Origin: Arthrobacter sp. 18067
GTDB lineage: Bacteria > Actinomycetota > Actinomycetes > Actinomycetales > Micrococcaceae
Length of the DNA: 64,000 nucleotides
Assembly: GCF_902706295.1 (NCBI RefSeq)
Contig: NZ_CACSJJ010000016.1
Span: 1-64,000 of the forward strand
Direction of reading: 5' to 3'
Every line of letters starts with the position of its first letter. Within the stretch, counting starts at the first letter, position 1. The position numbers and the translations under genes are program-made. Positions 35,338 to 44,135 of the stretch are shown here, piece after piece. A model generated the notes under the pieces. The model was not told where the DNA came from. It saw nothing but the letters and a program-made list of their open reading frames with translations, and made no database searches.

Positions 35338-36750
35338 ATGACCGAGCAGGAACCTGCCTCCGCTGCGTCTACTGACAACATCGACCTTTCCGTGCGAACC
35401 CCCGCGCAAAGATCCCGCACTTTCACCGGGATCCTGATCAACACCGCGCTCGCCAACATCACCACGAGCTATCTGTGGTTCGCGCTGACCTTCTGGGTCT
35501 ACCTGGAGACCCGGAACGTGATCGCCACGGGCGTGATCGGCGGCGCGTACATGTTGTTGATCGCCCTCTCCAGCATCAGCTTCGGCACCTTCGTTGACCG
35601 CTACCGCAAGCTGGCCGTCATGCGCTTCGCCGCCGCCTTCACGCTGGTGATGTTCGTGCTGTCCGGAGTCATGTTCCTGCTGACACCGGAGCAGGCGCTA
35701 CTGGACCTGACACAACCATGGTTCTGGATTTTCACCATGATCATCCTGATCGGCGCGGTGGTGGAGAACATGCGCAACATCGCGCTTTCAACCACCGTCA
35801 CCATCCTTATTGAGCCGGATCGGCGGGCCAACGCCAACGGGCTGGTGGGCATGGTGCAGGGACTCATGTTCATTGTCACCTCGGTGCTTTCCGGGCTATC
35901 GGTGGGATTGCTGGGCATGGGATGGACAGTGGTTGTCGCCTTGGTCCTCACGGCCCTGGCCTTCGGGCACCTGCTCACGCTGCGCCTGCCGGAGGAAGTA
36001 CGGGCTGCCGCCTCCGACGCCCAGGGTGGATTCGACCTGCGCGGTTCATGGGCTGCCGTCATGGCTATTTCCGGGCTCTTCGCGCTGATTCTTTTCTCCA
36101 CTTTCAACAACTTCATCGGCGGGGTCTATATGGCCCTGATGGACCCCTACGGCCTGGAGATGTTCTCAGTGGAGATGTGGGGAACTGTCTTCGCGATAGG
36201 CGCCACGGGCTTCATCCTGGGCGGCGCACTGATCGGAAAATTTGGTCTCGGGTCCAACCCGTTGCGGACCATGCTCATTGCTGTTGCGTTGATGGGTGTC
36301 ATTGGTGCCCTGTTCACCGTCCGGGAGTGGGCATGGCTTTACATCGTCGGGATCTGGCTCTACATGGCGCTGGTTCCCGTGGTGGAGGCAGCTGAGCAGA
36401 CCGTCATCCAAAAGGTTGTCCCCCTGCCCCGGCAAGGCCGGGTGTTTGGCTTCGCCATGGCCTTCGAGTCCGCGGCAGCGCCGATCACCGCTTTCCTCAT
36501 TGCCCCGATCGCCCAGTTCTGGCTCATCCCCTACGCGCGGTCCGGGGAAGGTGCGGCCCAGCTTGAACCACTGCTGGGTGAGGGCATCTCCCGCGGCATT
36601 GCCCTGGTGTTCCTGGCAGCTGGCGTCATCATGATCGTCGTAGCGCTGATCGCCTTCCTGACCCCCGTCTACCGCCGTGTCTCGGCCTCCTACGCGCAAA
36701 CGGCTGCGGAAGAACAGCTAAGCGAAGGCGCGGACACGCCGTCACATTAG
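35338..36750 (+). CDS. MFS transporter
   Basis: 470 residues, 12 predicted membrane helices. The N-half has LWFALTFWVYLETRNVIATG and a conserved RYRKLA loop; the central loop (~220-235) is hydrophilic. It resembles drug/efflux-type MFS proteins rather than a named sugar or nucleoside importer. It overlaps the convergent cysteine hydrolase by 4 bp. The substrate cannot be assigned. Confidence 0.86.
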   Translation: MTEQEPASAASTDNIDLSVRTPAQRSRTFTGILINTALANITTSYLWFALTFWVYLETRNVIATGVIGGAYMLLIALSSISFGTFVDRYRKLAVMRFAAAFTLVMFVLSGVMFLLTPEQALLDLTQPWFWIFTMIILIGAVVENMRNIALSTTVTILIEPDRRANANGLVGMVQGLMFIVTSVLSGLSVGLLGMGWTVVVALVLTALAFGHLLTLRLPEEVRAAASDAQGGFDLRGSWAAVMAISGLFALILFSTFNNFIGGVYMALMDPYGLEMFSVEMWGTVFAIGATGFILGGALIGKFGLGSNPLRTMLIAVALMGVIGALFTVREWAWLYIVGIWLYMALVPVVEAAEQTVIQKVVPLPRQGRVFGFAMAFESAAAPITAFLIAPIAQFWLIPYARSGEGAAQLEPLLGEGISRGIALVFLAAGVIMIVVALIAFLTPVYRRVSASYAQTAAEEQLSEGADTPSH

Positions 36751-37373
36751 AGTGCGGCTCCCGCCATGGCTGAGCTGCCAAGATCGCTCCTTTGCAGGGC
36801 GTGCCCGGACGCAACGGCCCCGGCCCACTCGTTGGTGGTTGCAACAGCAGCCCAGTTGGAGTTCAACAGGGCCATCAGGGTGGTGTGCACGGTCTTCGCG
36901 TCAGCGGTTCCTGCATCGTTGCTGAGGTTGATGGCACCGGTGGCATCCGAAAGGACTTCAGAGGAGAAACCAAGGAATTCTGCTTCAACGGCGGAGGCCA
37001 GGATGCAGTTGTTGGTCATGTAACCCACCAAGGTGACGGTGTCGACGTCGTGCTCGCGCAGCCAACCGGCTACTTCGGTGCCGGCGTAGACCGAGCCGTA
37101 TTGCTTGATGACCTCTTTCCATGCTCCCGTTCTCCGGGCCTCCACGTCGGGGTGGAGATCAAATTCCCGGGTTCCCGGGGCGAAAACGGGTGCACCTTCT
37201 CCTTCGGTGTGCTGGATTACCGCGATCGGCAAGCCGGCGGCAGTCGCAGCGTCGATAGCCTTCACGATCATCGGAAGCGACTCCTGATGCGGTGGGTACC
37301 GGATCTCAAGAAGCCCATTGAAGTATTGCTGCTGGATGTCGACAAGGATCAGGGCGCGGCGGGGTGTGCTCAT
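36747..37373 (-). CDS. Isochorismatase-like cysteine hydrolase
   Basis: 208 residues. D12 in LILVDIQ, K in VIKQYGSVYAGTEV and Cys in GYMTNNCILAS make the Asp-Lys-Cys triad. Relatives act on isochorismate, nicotinamide or N-carbamoyl compounds. It starts ~130 bp before, and divergent from, the decayed GlxA-type regulator, the usual partner for this enzyme class, so control by that regulator is now lost or taken over. The exact substrate is unknown. Confidence 0.86.
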   Translation of the reverse strand: MSTPRRALILVDIQQQYFNGLLEIRYPPHQESLPMIVKAIDAATAAGLPIAVIQHTEGEGAPVFAPGTREFDLHPDVEARRTGAWKEVIKQYGSVYAGTEVAGWLREHDVDTVTLVGYMTNNCILASAVEAEFLGFSSEVLSDATGAINLSNDAGTADAKTVHTTLMALLNSNWAAVATTNEWAGAVASGHALQRSDLGSSAMAGAAL

Positions 37374-37501
37374 GATGTTCTCCCAAAGTGATGAGGCGGC
37401 CGGTTGGCTGTTCTTCCATCATTCGGCCATTGGCTGGCGGGGACCAGTGGCACGTATGCCTATATACGATTGATTCAGGCCAAACGTAGAGTGGAGTGCC
37501 C

Positions 37502-38043
37502 ATGAGGATCGCGGTGTACGCCTTCAACGGCGTGACGATGTTCCACCTCGCAGTACCACAAATGGTTTTCGACGAAGTCCCACGCCAGGGATTGGGCCAG
37601 TGGACCACTGTCCTCTTCTCTGACCAGGCGGGTCACATCCGCACGACCGAGGGGTATTCGCTGGGGGAGATCGACGGTCCGTCAGCGGCTGAAGAGGCTG
37701 ACATCGTGGTGGTCCCCTCCTGGTACGACGACGAACGCAAGCCCAGTGACGCCTTCATTGACGTCCTCCGGCGGGCTCACGGACGAGGTGCGACCATTGT
37801 GGGTCTCTGCCTCGGAGCCATCCCTGTTGCAGACGCGCCTGCCTGCATGTCGTGAGGGGCCGTTTGGGAGCCGAGGCCGCCAATCAGGTGGCCCGCAGCC
37901 TCGTCATCGCACCGCACCGGGAGGGTGGACAGGCCCAGTACATCGAGCATCCCCTTCCCCCGCGGGCTGACGGTGACCCCAATGTTGGCGCCGCGCGCCC
38001 ACCTGGGAGTGAAAGATCACTAGTATCGGATGAGACCGGGTGA
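37502..38043 (+). pseudogene. Decayed GlxA/FtrA-type (DJ-1/PfpI + AraC) regulator
   Basis: 37502-37855 encodes the N-terminal DJ-1/PfpI half (MRIAVYAFNGVTMFHL to ATIVGLCLGAIPVA), then hits a stop. In the next frame, 37822-38043 continues ACLHVVRGRLGAEAANQVAR and LVIAPHREGGQAQYIE, which is the C-terminal end of the same domain in normal GlxA proteins. The ~60 residues normally between CLGA and CLHLVRR are missing, and the AraC HTH is absent. So the gene has an internal deletion with frameshift and a 3' truncation. It is divergent to a cysteine hydrolase, as intact family members often are. Confidence 0.75.
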
Positions 38044-38112
38044 TTGCCTGCAGGTGCAGGGTGGAGTCAGCTCGTGGTGCGCGGGCAGTCCTACAGAGAT
38101 GGAGACGGTTCT

Positions 38113-38496
38113 ATGGCTCAGCAGGACCCCAGTGACTACGTCATCCATTTCGAGCCTGACAACGTCCTGTTCCTGGCGTGGAAACCGGGTGTGCGCATTG
38201 AAGCCGACAACGCCCGGGCAGCAGTCGAAGCGGTAAACGAAGTCGCTGCCGGCGGCCGGTATCCGCTCCTGGTGAAGATGGCCGACACAGGACACCTCAG
38301 CCGTGCAGCCCGCGATGTCTTCGTTGAACCCTGTGCGGCCTCCCGGATTGCTTTGCTGGGAAACAATCCCGTGGACCGGATGCTGGCCGACTATCAACTG
38401 GCCGTTCAGGAGCCGCCGTGCCCCACCCGTTTCTTTACATCCCAAACGGAAGCGATGGCCTGGCTCAAGGATTCCGGCGGAAGAGCCGCACCATGA
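38113..38496 (+). CDS. STAS/SEC14-like small protein
   Basis: 127 residues with alternating beta/alpha segments (DYVIHFEPDNVLFLAWKPGV, YPLLVKMADTGHLS, ASRIALLGNNPVDRM) resembling STAS/SpoIIAA-like folds found singly in Arthrobacter. ATG 38113 has GGAG ~8 nt upstream. The stop overlaps the next start (ATGA at 38493), so it is the first gene of a three-gene unit with a membrane protein and a CDF-like transporter. A regulatory or binding partner role is inferred. Confidence 0.75.
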   Translation: MAQQDPSDYVIHFEPDNVLFLAWKPGVRIEADNARAAVEAVNEVAAGGRYPLLVKMADTGHLSRAARDVFVEPCAASRIALLGNNPVDRMLADYQLAVQEPPCPTRFFTSQTEAMAWLKDSGGRAAP

Positions 38497-39587
38497 CGGA
38501 ACCGGCGTCGGGCACTACCAAAGCTGCGGCGCCCGTACCCGGGAATGCAACCCGGCAACGCCGGGTTGCCAACGAGTCCGAAGCCCTTCTGGCAGCGGCC
38601 TCTGCGGCGGTCGTGGCCGGCTTGGCCGCGTTGCTCATCTTCTTCGGCCGCACCCCGCCACTGTGGGGAGGCGTGTCCCTTGGAATAGTGACGGCGGGCG
38701 CGGTTCTGATACTCGGATTGTCCGCCGCCTACGTGGGCTACTGGCGCTCGCGGTACCTCCCGGAGCAGCATTGGCGGCTCAACCTTCCGCCGTGGAAGTT
38801 CATCGTTGACTCCTCAACCGTGGCCCTGGTCCATGCCTTGATCGCGGCCATAGCAACCATCGCCACTTTCCTCCTCCTGCAGCGCAGCTTCCAAGGACTC
38901 ACCGTGGACATCTACGCGGCGACTGTGGGAATGGCGGTGGGATCCGGACTGGCCGTGTACTGGATCTATCTCTCGGTGTATGACATCAGCACCCGCAAGT
39001 TGTCCGGCCTTCTGGTCCTGTTCATGGTGACGAGCACGGTGGCGAGCATGGCCACCTCCCAGGACCCCAAATGGTGGGAGTACCATTTCAGCCAACTCGG
39101 CACGTTGGGTGGAGCATCCAGTGGCCTGTTCAACCTCTCGCTGATAGTCGCGGGCTTCTTCATCACCACCTTTGCCGTGTACCTGGACCGCGACCTCCGG
39201 TCACTCATCGCGCGCGGAGTGCTCGTCAACACCTGGAGCGCGGGCGTCTGCTCGGGTGCGTTTGTGGCCATGGGTCTTCTCCTCGCCGGGGTGGGCGGGG
39301 TTCCGTTGTCCGTCAGTTTCCTGGTGCATACGCTGTTCGCTTCCGGGATGGCCGTTGTTTTCATCCTCCTGCTGCTGGCCTCGCCCTTTGTTCTGAGAGG
39401 CATGCCGCGCCGCTTCTTCCTCCTGTGCGGCGCGTTCCTGGCCGCCCTCGTCGTTTCGCTCGTCCTGTTCTTCCCGGTGGGCTACTTCAACCTCACAGCC
39501 TTTGAACTCATCGCCTTCGTGATCATCTATGGCTGGATCGCCGTCTTTATCCGCCTGCTCGACGCCCTCGCTACCGGCAACGACTAA
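38493..39587 (+). CDS. Multi-pass membrane protein (DUF998-like)
   Basis: 364 residues with about nine to ten predicted membrane helices (AAASAAVVAGLAALLIFFGR early; LCGAFLAALVVSLVLFFPVG late). A FNLSLIVAGFFITTF segment after a SQLGTLGG loop recalls the DUF998 family of unknown function. The N-terminal ~30 residues are cytosolic. Start and stop overlap both neighbours (ATGA and TAATG), so all three genes are co-translated. Confidence 0.78.
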   Translation: MTEPASGTTKAAAPVPGNATRQRRVANESEALLAAASAAVVAGLAALLIFFGRTPPLWGGVSLGIVTAGAVLILGLSAAYVGYWRSRYLPEQHWRLNLPPWKFIVDSSTVALVHALIAAIATIATFLLLQRSFQGLTVDIYAATVGMAVGSGLAVYWIYLSVYDISTRKLSGLLVLFMVTSTVASMATSQDPKWWEYHFSQLGTLGGASSGLFNLSLIVAGFFITTFAVYLDRDLRSLIARGVLVNTWSAGVCSGAFVAMGLLLAGVGGVPLSVSFLVHTLFASGMAVVFILLLLASPFVLRGMPRRFFLLCGAFLAALVVSLVLFFPVGYFNLTAFELIAFVIIYGWIAVFIRLLDALATGND

Positions 39588-40492
39588 TGGTCGTCCCGGA
39601 GGTCATGGCAGAGGCGCGCACATTGCGGGTTTCGTTGTGGGTTTCCGCCGCCACCGCTGCCGGAGCGCTCATTGTGGGCCTGCTCAGCGGGACGAGGATC
39701 ATCGTGTTCGATGGCGCCTATATGGGGATTGGCTTGGTGCTGTCCGGTATCTCCTTGAAAGCGTCCTCCGCGTCCGCCGGCGGTCCCACCCGGCGGTTTC
39801 CCTTCGGCCGGGACGCGCTGACGCCCTTGGTTGTCTTGATCCAGGGAATCGCTGTGGCAGCCACGCTTCTGGTGGCCGCGGGTGATGCCGTGCTTGTTAT
39901 TCGCGACGGCGGTTCCCCGGTCAGCCCCACCATCATCGCCATTTATGGGGCGGTCACTGCCGCTATCGGATTCGTCGTGGCCTGGTGGATGCGCCGCTCG
40001 GCACCTGACTCGGACCTGGTGGGAGCCGAAATTGCACAGTGGCGGGCAGGAGCGATCCTCAGCGTCATGATGCTCGTAGGCGCAGCGGTGGCCCTGGTGC
40101 TCCAGCGCTTCGGCCTGGACGACGTCGCCCTCTATGTGGACCCGGCGCTTGTACTGCTGGCCTGCCTGGTCCTCGCCTACATCCCCATCGGACTGATCAG
40201 GGCTGGTTTGAACGAACTTCTTGAAGGCGCGCCATCGAAGGAACTCGACGCAGCCATCACCGCCGCCGTTCAGGTTGTGAGGCACGAATACGGGCTGCAG
40301 GAACCACTGGTGAGGTCAGGAAAGGTGGGCCGCAAGCTCTACGTTGAGGTTGACTTCGTCGTGGCCGGATCGGACTGGAACGTAGCCCAGGAAGACGCCG
40401 TCCGCCGGGCAGTGTTGACGGCCCTCGAGCCCCTCGGCCTGGACGTTTGGGCATATGTTGCACTCACCGCATCGCCGGAGCTCTTCGAGTAA
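39587..40492 (+). CDS. Cation diffusion facilitator-like protein with degenerate metal site
   Basis: 301 residues, six predicted membrane helices plus a C-terminal cytoplasmic domain (~205-301), the architecture of CDF zinc/manganese exporters. TM2 has FDGAYMGIG where a metal-binding Asp sits, but the TM5 motif, usually HxxxD, reads EIAQWRAGAIL with neither residue, so metal binding would need other ligands. The start overlaps the previous stop. It may have lost or changed transport function. Last gene of the STAS/membrane/CDF unit. Confidence 0.75.
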   Translation: MVVPEVMAEARTLRVSLWVSAATAAGALIVGLLSGTRIIVFDGAYMGIGLVLSGISLKASSASAGGPTRRFPFGRDALTPLVVLIQGIAVAATLLVAAGDAVLVIRDGGSPVSPTIIAIYGAVTAAIGFVVAWWMRRSAPDSDLVGAEIAQWRAGAILSVMMLVGAAVALVLQRFGLDDVALYVDPALVLLACLVLAYIPIGLIRAGLNELLEGAPSKELDAAITAAVQVVRHEYGLQEPLVRSGKVGRKLYVEVDFVVAGSDWNVAQEDAVRRAVLTALEPLGLDVWAYVALTASPELFE

Positions 40493-40570
40493 CACGGGAT
40501 CATCCCCCTCTTCGAGTGAGAACTCCCCAACTCCCTATCCACTGGAAGGGAGGTATGGAATTATCGGCGA

Positions 40571-41068
40571 ATGGACCAATATCTGTGGGTGTTGAAGCAA
40601 GATCAACTTGATTTGATTCGCGAATTGGAGCCGGCCAGGCTTGAACTGCTCGACGAAGAAGGCCTGCTCAGTTTGCATAAACGGGTACGGCGGGCCCGCA
40701 ACAAATACACCACCAACTATCGACGCAAAGCGGCAGACGAAGTCCTGGAGGCCGGTGGACGCGGAGCCGCAGCGAACAAGTCAGACAAAGCCCGTGCCCG
40801 GGCCTTTGTGTTCGAAGAAGCACTCTCGATCATCAGCACGGAACTTGCCCGGGTGGCCCACGAGGCCGCCGAGGAACTGAAGGATGAGCGCCTGGAACGT
40901 GCCAGCGCAGGCAAGTCTTCCGGGCCGGACAGCTCAGGAACAGGTACCAAAGCCGGCACTGGTTCGGGGCCGGCCAGGTCGCACCAGAAAACCACGGGCG
41001 GAGTGAAGCGGGACGCGTCCAGCCGCTCGCAGGGTGCCCAACGCCAAGCCAAGAAGGACGCGCGCTAA
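40571..41068 (+). CDS. Hypothetical basic protein
   Basis: 165 residues. The N-terminal helical region (LDLIRELEPARLELLDEEGL) is followed by a basic YRRKAADEVLE stretch and a C-terminal low-complexity Gly/Ser/Lys tail. GGAGG lies ~20 nt upstream, too far for a normal site, so the start is less certain. Family not recognised. Confidence 0.65.
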   Translation: MDQYLWVLKQDQLDLIRELEPARLELLDEEGLLSLHKRVRRARNKYTTNYRRKAADEVLEAGGRGAAANKSDKARARAFVFEEALSIISTELARVAHEAAEELKDERLERASAGKSSGPDSSGTGTKAGTGSGPARSHQKTTGGVKRDASSRSQGAQRQAKKDAR

Positions 41069-41090
41069 GCCGCACCAAATAAAACGAAAC

Positions 41091-41126
41091 AAGCGCACGA
41101 CGGCGGGAGGTCGCCGTCGTGCGCTT
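41091..41126. terminator. Convergent-junction hairpin, copy 5
   Basis: Arms AAGCGCACGACGGC (41091-41104) and GCCGTCGTGCGCTT (41113-41126), a 14-bp stem with an 8-nt loop, between the convergent hypothetical and 2-hydroxyacid dehydrogenase genes. Confidence 0.68.
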
Positions 41127-41200
41127 TGCGCCAGGAGGTGCGCTTTGCGTCAGGACGCGCGCCTTGCGTCAGGACGCGCGCTTGGGTCAGGACGCTGCCG
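41120..41200. repeat. Short imperfect tandem repeat
   Basis: About four copies of a ~20-bp unit (TGCGCTTTGCGTCAGGACG and variants) follow the hairpin, between it and the dehydrogenase stop. It looks like slippage from the right hairpin arm and could be length-variable. Confidence 0.55.
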
Positions 41201-41206
41201 GGTCAC

Positions 41207-42211
41207 CTAGGCCGTAAACGCCAGGTCCTCCAGCTTCACTCGGAACCGCAACTGTTCGCCGCGGGACAGACGCAGTGCCTCGTCCACGGCGCTCGCCGCC
41301 ATACGCTCGAGCTCGTTGCCCAGGGACCCCGCCACGTGCGGGGTGAGCAGCACGTTGGGGTGCGTGTAGAACCGGGAATCCGAGGGGAGCACCCATGGCG
41401 TTGTCACGTCCAGGATCGCGTACAGATCGCCGCGCTCCACCCGTGCAAGCAGCGCATCCTGATCCACCAGCTCACCGCGTGCCGTGTTGATGAACGTGGT
41501 ACCGGGCCGCATCCGTTCGATCAGTCCGGCGTCCACGAGGTTCCGGGTGGACGGCAAAGACGGTGCGTGGAGGCTGACCACGTCGCTGCTCGCCACGAGT
41601 TCATCCAGCGTGGCCAGCCCGACGCCCAGAACGCCGGCTTCCTCGGGGGAAAGGTAGGGGTCGGCAACCACGACATCCAGTTCATACGGGGCAAGAAGCC
41701 GGATGACGTGCCGGCCGATCTTTGACGCGCCGATGATGCCCACACGCTTGCGGTAGTTGCCCATGTCCGGAAAGAGCTGCTCGGCCAGGACGTCGGTCCG
41801 GGTGGTGTGCAGCGCGCGGGCGATCTGGAGGACCCGCTTGTTGGCAAGGATGATCATGGCCACGGTGTATTCGGCCACCGGGATGGCGTTGGCATCGGCC
41901 GCGGAGCTGATCTGGATGCCGCGTTCCCAGCAGGCCTCGCCGATATGGTGTTTCACGCTCCCGGCGGCGTGCAGGACGTAGCGCAGGCGGGGTGCTGCAT
42001 CGAGGACGGCGTCGTCGATCATCGGGCAGCCCCAGCCGGTGAGGAGGATGTCTGCCTCTGCCAGCATGGAGCGGCCCTCCGCTGAGGTGAAGTCCTGGAT
42101 GGGTTCCCGGCTCAAGAGCGTCAGTGCGGGCTCCAACGGGTCCAGGCTCCGTGGCGGAAACACCGCCCTCGCCGTATGGGACGGCATGGCCAAGGCAACA
42201 TTCAAACTCAT
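41207..42211 (-). CDS. D-isomer-specific 2-hydroxyacid dehydrogenase
   Basis: 334 residues. The NAD-binding motif is VGIIGASKIG, with catalytic Arg in INTARGELVD and the His of LTPHVAGS. Family members interconvert 2-keto and D-2-hydroxy acids (glyoxylate/hydroxypyruvate-, lactate- or phosphoglycerate-dehydrogenase-like). ATG 42211 overlaps the permease stop and has GGGAG upstream; the frame is open further but overlaps the permease. Being last in the sugar ABC operon suggests a role in a sugar-acid catabolic step. Confidence 0.86.
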   Translation of the reverse strand: MSLNVALAMPSHTARAVFPPRSLDPLEPALTLLSREPIQDFTSAEGRSMLAEADILLTGWGCPMIDDAVLDAAPRLRYVLHAAGSVKHHIGEACWERGIQISSAADANAIPVAEYTVAMIILANKRVLQIARALHTTRTDVLAEQLFPDMGNYRKRVGIIGASKIGRHVIRLLAPYELDVVVADPYLSPEEAGVLGVGLATLDELVASSDVVSLHAPSLPSTRNLVDAGLIERMRPGTTFINTARGELVDQDALLARVERGDLYAILDVTTPWVLPSDSRFYTHPNVLLTPHVAGSLGNELERMAASAVDEALRLSRGEQLRFRVKLEDLAFTA

Positions 42212-43122
42212 TTGACGCTCCCTGCTGTTAGTCCGGACTTCCAGAACCGCTGCAGCATGATGAACGCCAGCAGCAGCGGGATGATCGAGAGCAATGAGCC
42301 GGTGATGACCATGGGCGTGAATTCGGGTTGGGGGATGGAGTAGCCCTGCCAGATGGAGATGCCGACGCTGACGGGCAGGAGTTGCTGGTCCTGGAGCATC
42401 ACCAAGGGGAGCATGAAGTTGTTCCACACGCCCACGAACTGGAACAGGGCGATGGTGATGTAGCCGGGCATCATCATGGGCAGGCCCAGGGAGAAGAAGG
42501 ACCGGATGGGTCCGGCGCCATCAACGCGGGCAGCCTCAAGGGTTTCGGCCGGAACGTAAGCCGCGGAGTAGACGCGGGCCAGGTACACACCGAACGGATT
42601 GCACAGCACCGGGATGAGGATGGCCCAGATGGTGTTGGTGATACCGAAGACCGAGGCCAACAGGTACATGGGCAGCACGGTGGCCGTGTTGGGAATCAGG
42701 ACGCCCACCAGGACTATTCCGAAGAAAGAATCCTTGCCACGGAACTGGAACTTATCGAATGCGTAGCCGGCCATGACTGAGATGAGACCGCCAAGGATCG
42801 CTCCGAATGCTGCATAGAACATGGAGTTGGCCATCCAGCGGAGGAACATTCCGCCATCCTGGTTCAGGACCGCCATGATGTTCTCAAAGAACGCAGGCTC
42901 TCCCAAGGCGTAGGCGGCTGTGCCGTAGAGATCCGCTGTGTTCTTGGTGGAGGCGAAGAACAGCCACACCACGGGAAGGACCATGTAGGCGCAGCCCAGG
43001 ATCAGCAAGGCGTTTACGGTGAAAGTGCTTCCCAAGCCGCCGGCACGGGCAACAGGTCGGCGGCGCTTGGGCTTCGGTGCCGGTGCTGAGGTGCGGGTGC
43101 GGGACATCGTAGAGGTGCTCAT
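42208..43122 (-). CDS. Carbohydrate ABC transporter permease (MalG/UgpE-like)
   Basis: 304 residues, about six membrane helices, with the cytoplasmic EAA loop EAARVDGAGPIRSFFSLGLP that contacts the ATPase. The N terminus is a basic Ser/Pro-rich tail. Overlaps the preceding permease gene by 4 bp. It is the second permease of a CUT1-type sugar importer. No ATPase gene is present in the operon; such importers often use the shared MsmK-type ATPase encoded elsewhere. Confidence 0.9.
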   Translation of the reverse strand: MSTSTMSRTRTSAPAPKPKRRRPVARAGGLGSTFTVNALLILGCAYMVLPVVWLFFASTKNTADLYGTAAYALGEPAFFENIMAVLNQDGGMFLRWMANSMFYAAFGAILGGLISVMAGYAFDKFQFRGKDSFFGIVLVGVLIPNTATVLPMYLLASVFGITNTIWAILIPVLCNPFGVYLARVYSAAYVPAETLEAARVDGAGPIRSFFSLGLPMMMPGYITIALFQFVGVWNNFMLPLVMLQDQQLLPVSVGISIWQGYSIPQPEFTPMVITGSLLSIIPLLLAFIMLQRFWKSGLTAGSVK

Positions 43123-44075
43123 GCTTTGTTCCTTGAGCTGAAGCGGGTAACGGCCCAGGACAGTACGGCGGCCATGAGCGCGATGATGATGGAGGCGGCT
43201 GCGGCCTGGTTGAGGTTATGCCGGTTGAAAGCGGCGTCGTAGGCCCACATGTTCGGAACCCAGGTGCTGGTGACTGACGCCGTGGCCTTGGAGATGATGG
43301 ACGGCTCGGTGAACAGCTGGAGAGTGCCAATCACCGTGAAGAGCATGATCACGCTCAACGCAGGCAGGATCAGGGGCAACTTGATGCTGATGGCTGCACG
43401 GATTTCGCCGGCGCCGTCCACGCGGGCCGCTTCCAGGATCTCCCTCGGAACCGCTTGCAGCGCGGTGAAGAGCACAATCACGTTGTAGCCCGTCCACTCC
43501 CAGACCGCGATGTTCACGATGGACGGCAGGATCATCTGGTTGTCCAGGAAGTTCAGGGAGATTCCGCCGGTTTCCAAAGCGGAGACGATGGGGCTGACAC
43601 CGGGCGTGTAGAGGTAAGCCCAGATCAATGCGGCAATGACTCCGGGCACTGCGTGGGGGAGGAAGACCAGAAGTTGGAAGAGCTTCCGTGCCCGGGCGAC
43701 TGCTGCATCCATCAGGAGGGCAAACGCCAGGGCACCTCCCACCATGCAGGGGATGTAGAGCAGGCAGTACAGCGCCAGGCGTCCAATGCCGCCTACGAAG
43801 CTCTCGGACTGCAGGACCTGCAAATAGTTTTCCAAGCCCACAAACGACGTCTTGGCCTCGCCAAAGCCCAATCCGGACTTTTGCTGTGCGAAGAAGCTGA
43901 GCACGATCGCGTAGATGACCGGCGCAACCATTGCGAGGGCGAAAATCGTGAAGAAGGGAGTCAGGAACAGTGCGGCGGTGCGGCCCCCGGTTCCGGACAT
44001 TGCGCGGGCTTTACGCTGTGTCCGGATCTTGGGTTGGCCGGCGATGGACGGCTTGGTGGGTGCTTGGGTGACCAT
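43119..44075 (-). CDS. Carbohydrate ABC transporter permease (MalF/UgpA-like)
   Basis: 318 residues, six to eight membrane helices, EAA loop EAARVDGAGEIRAAISIKLP. The N-terminal ~30 residues are cytosolic and basic. It forms the membrane heterodimer with the next gene product. It lies 60 bp after the binding-protein gene on the same strand, so one operon: binding protein, MalF-like, MalG-like, 2-hydroxyacid dehydrogenase. Confidence 0.9.
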   Translation of the reverse strand: MVTQAPTKPSIAGQPKIRTQRKARAMSGTGGRTAALFLTPFFTIFALAMVAPVIYAIVLSFFAQQKSGLGFGEAKTSFVGLENYLQVLQSESFVGGIGRLALYCLLYIPCMVGGALAFALLMDAAVARARKLFQLLVFLPHAVPGVIAALIWAYLYTPGVSPIVSALETGGISLNFLDNQMILPSIVNIAVWEWTGYNVIVLFTALQAVPREILEAARVDGAGEIRAAISIKLPLILPALSVIMLFTVIGTLQLFTEPSIISKATASVTSTWVPNMWAYDAAFNRHNLNQAAAASIIIALMAAVLSWAVTRFSSRNKA

Positions 44076-44135
44076 GATTAATCTCCTCGCTGGCGGGGCG
44101 GCTTCGCAGTCACGAAAGCCGCCCCGCCGTGCGGG

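Noticed and set aside
38418..38492. Upstream extension of the membrane protein start
   Set aside because: It overlaps the STAS gene; the ATG at 38493 gives the usual ATGA coupling.
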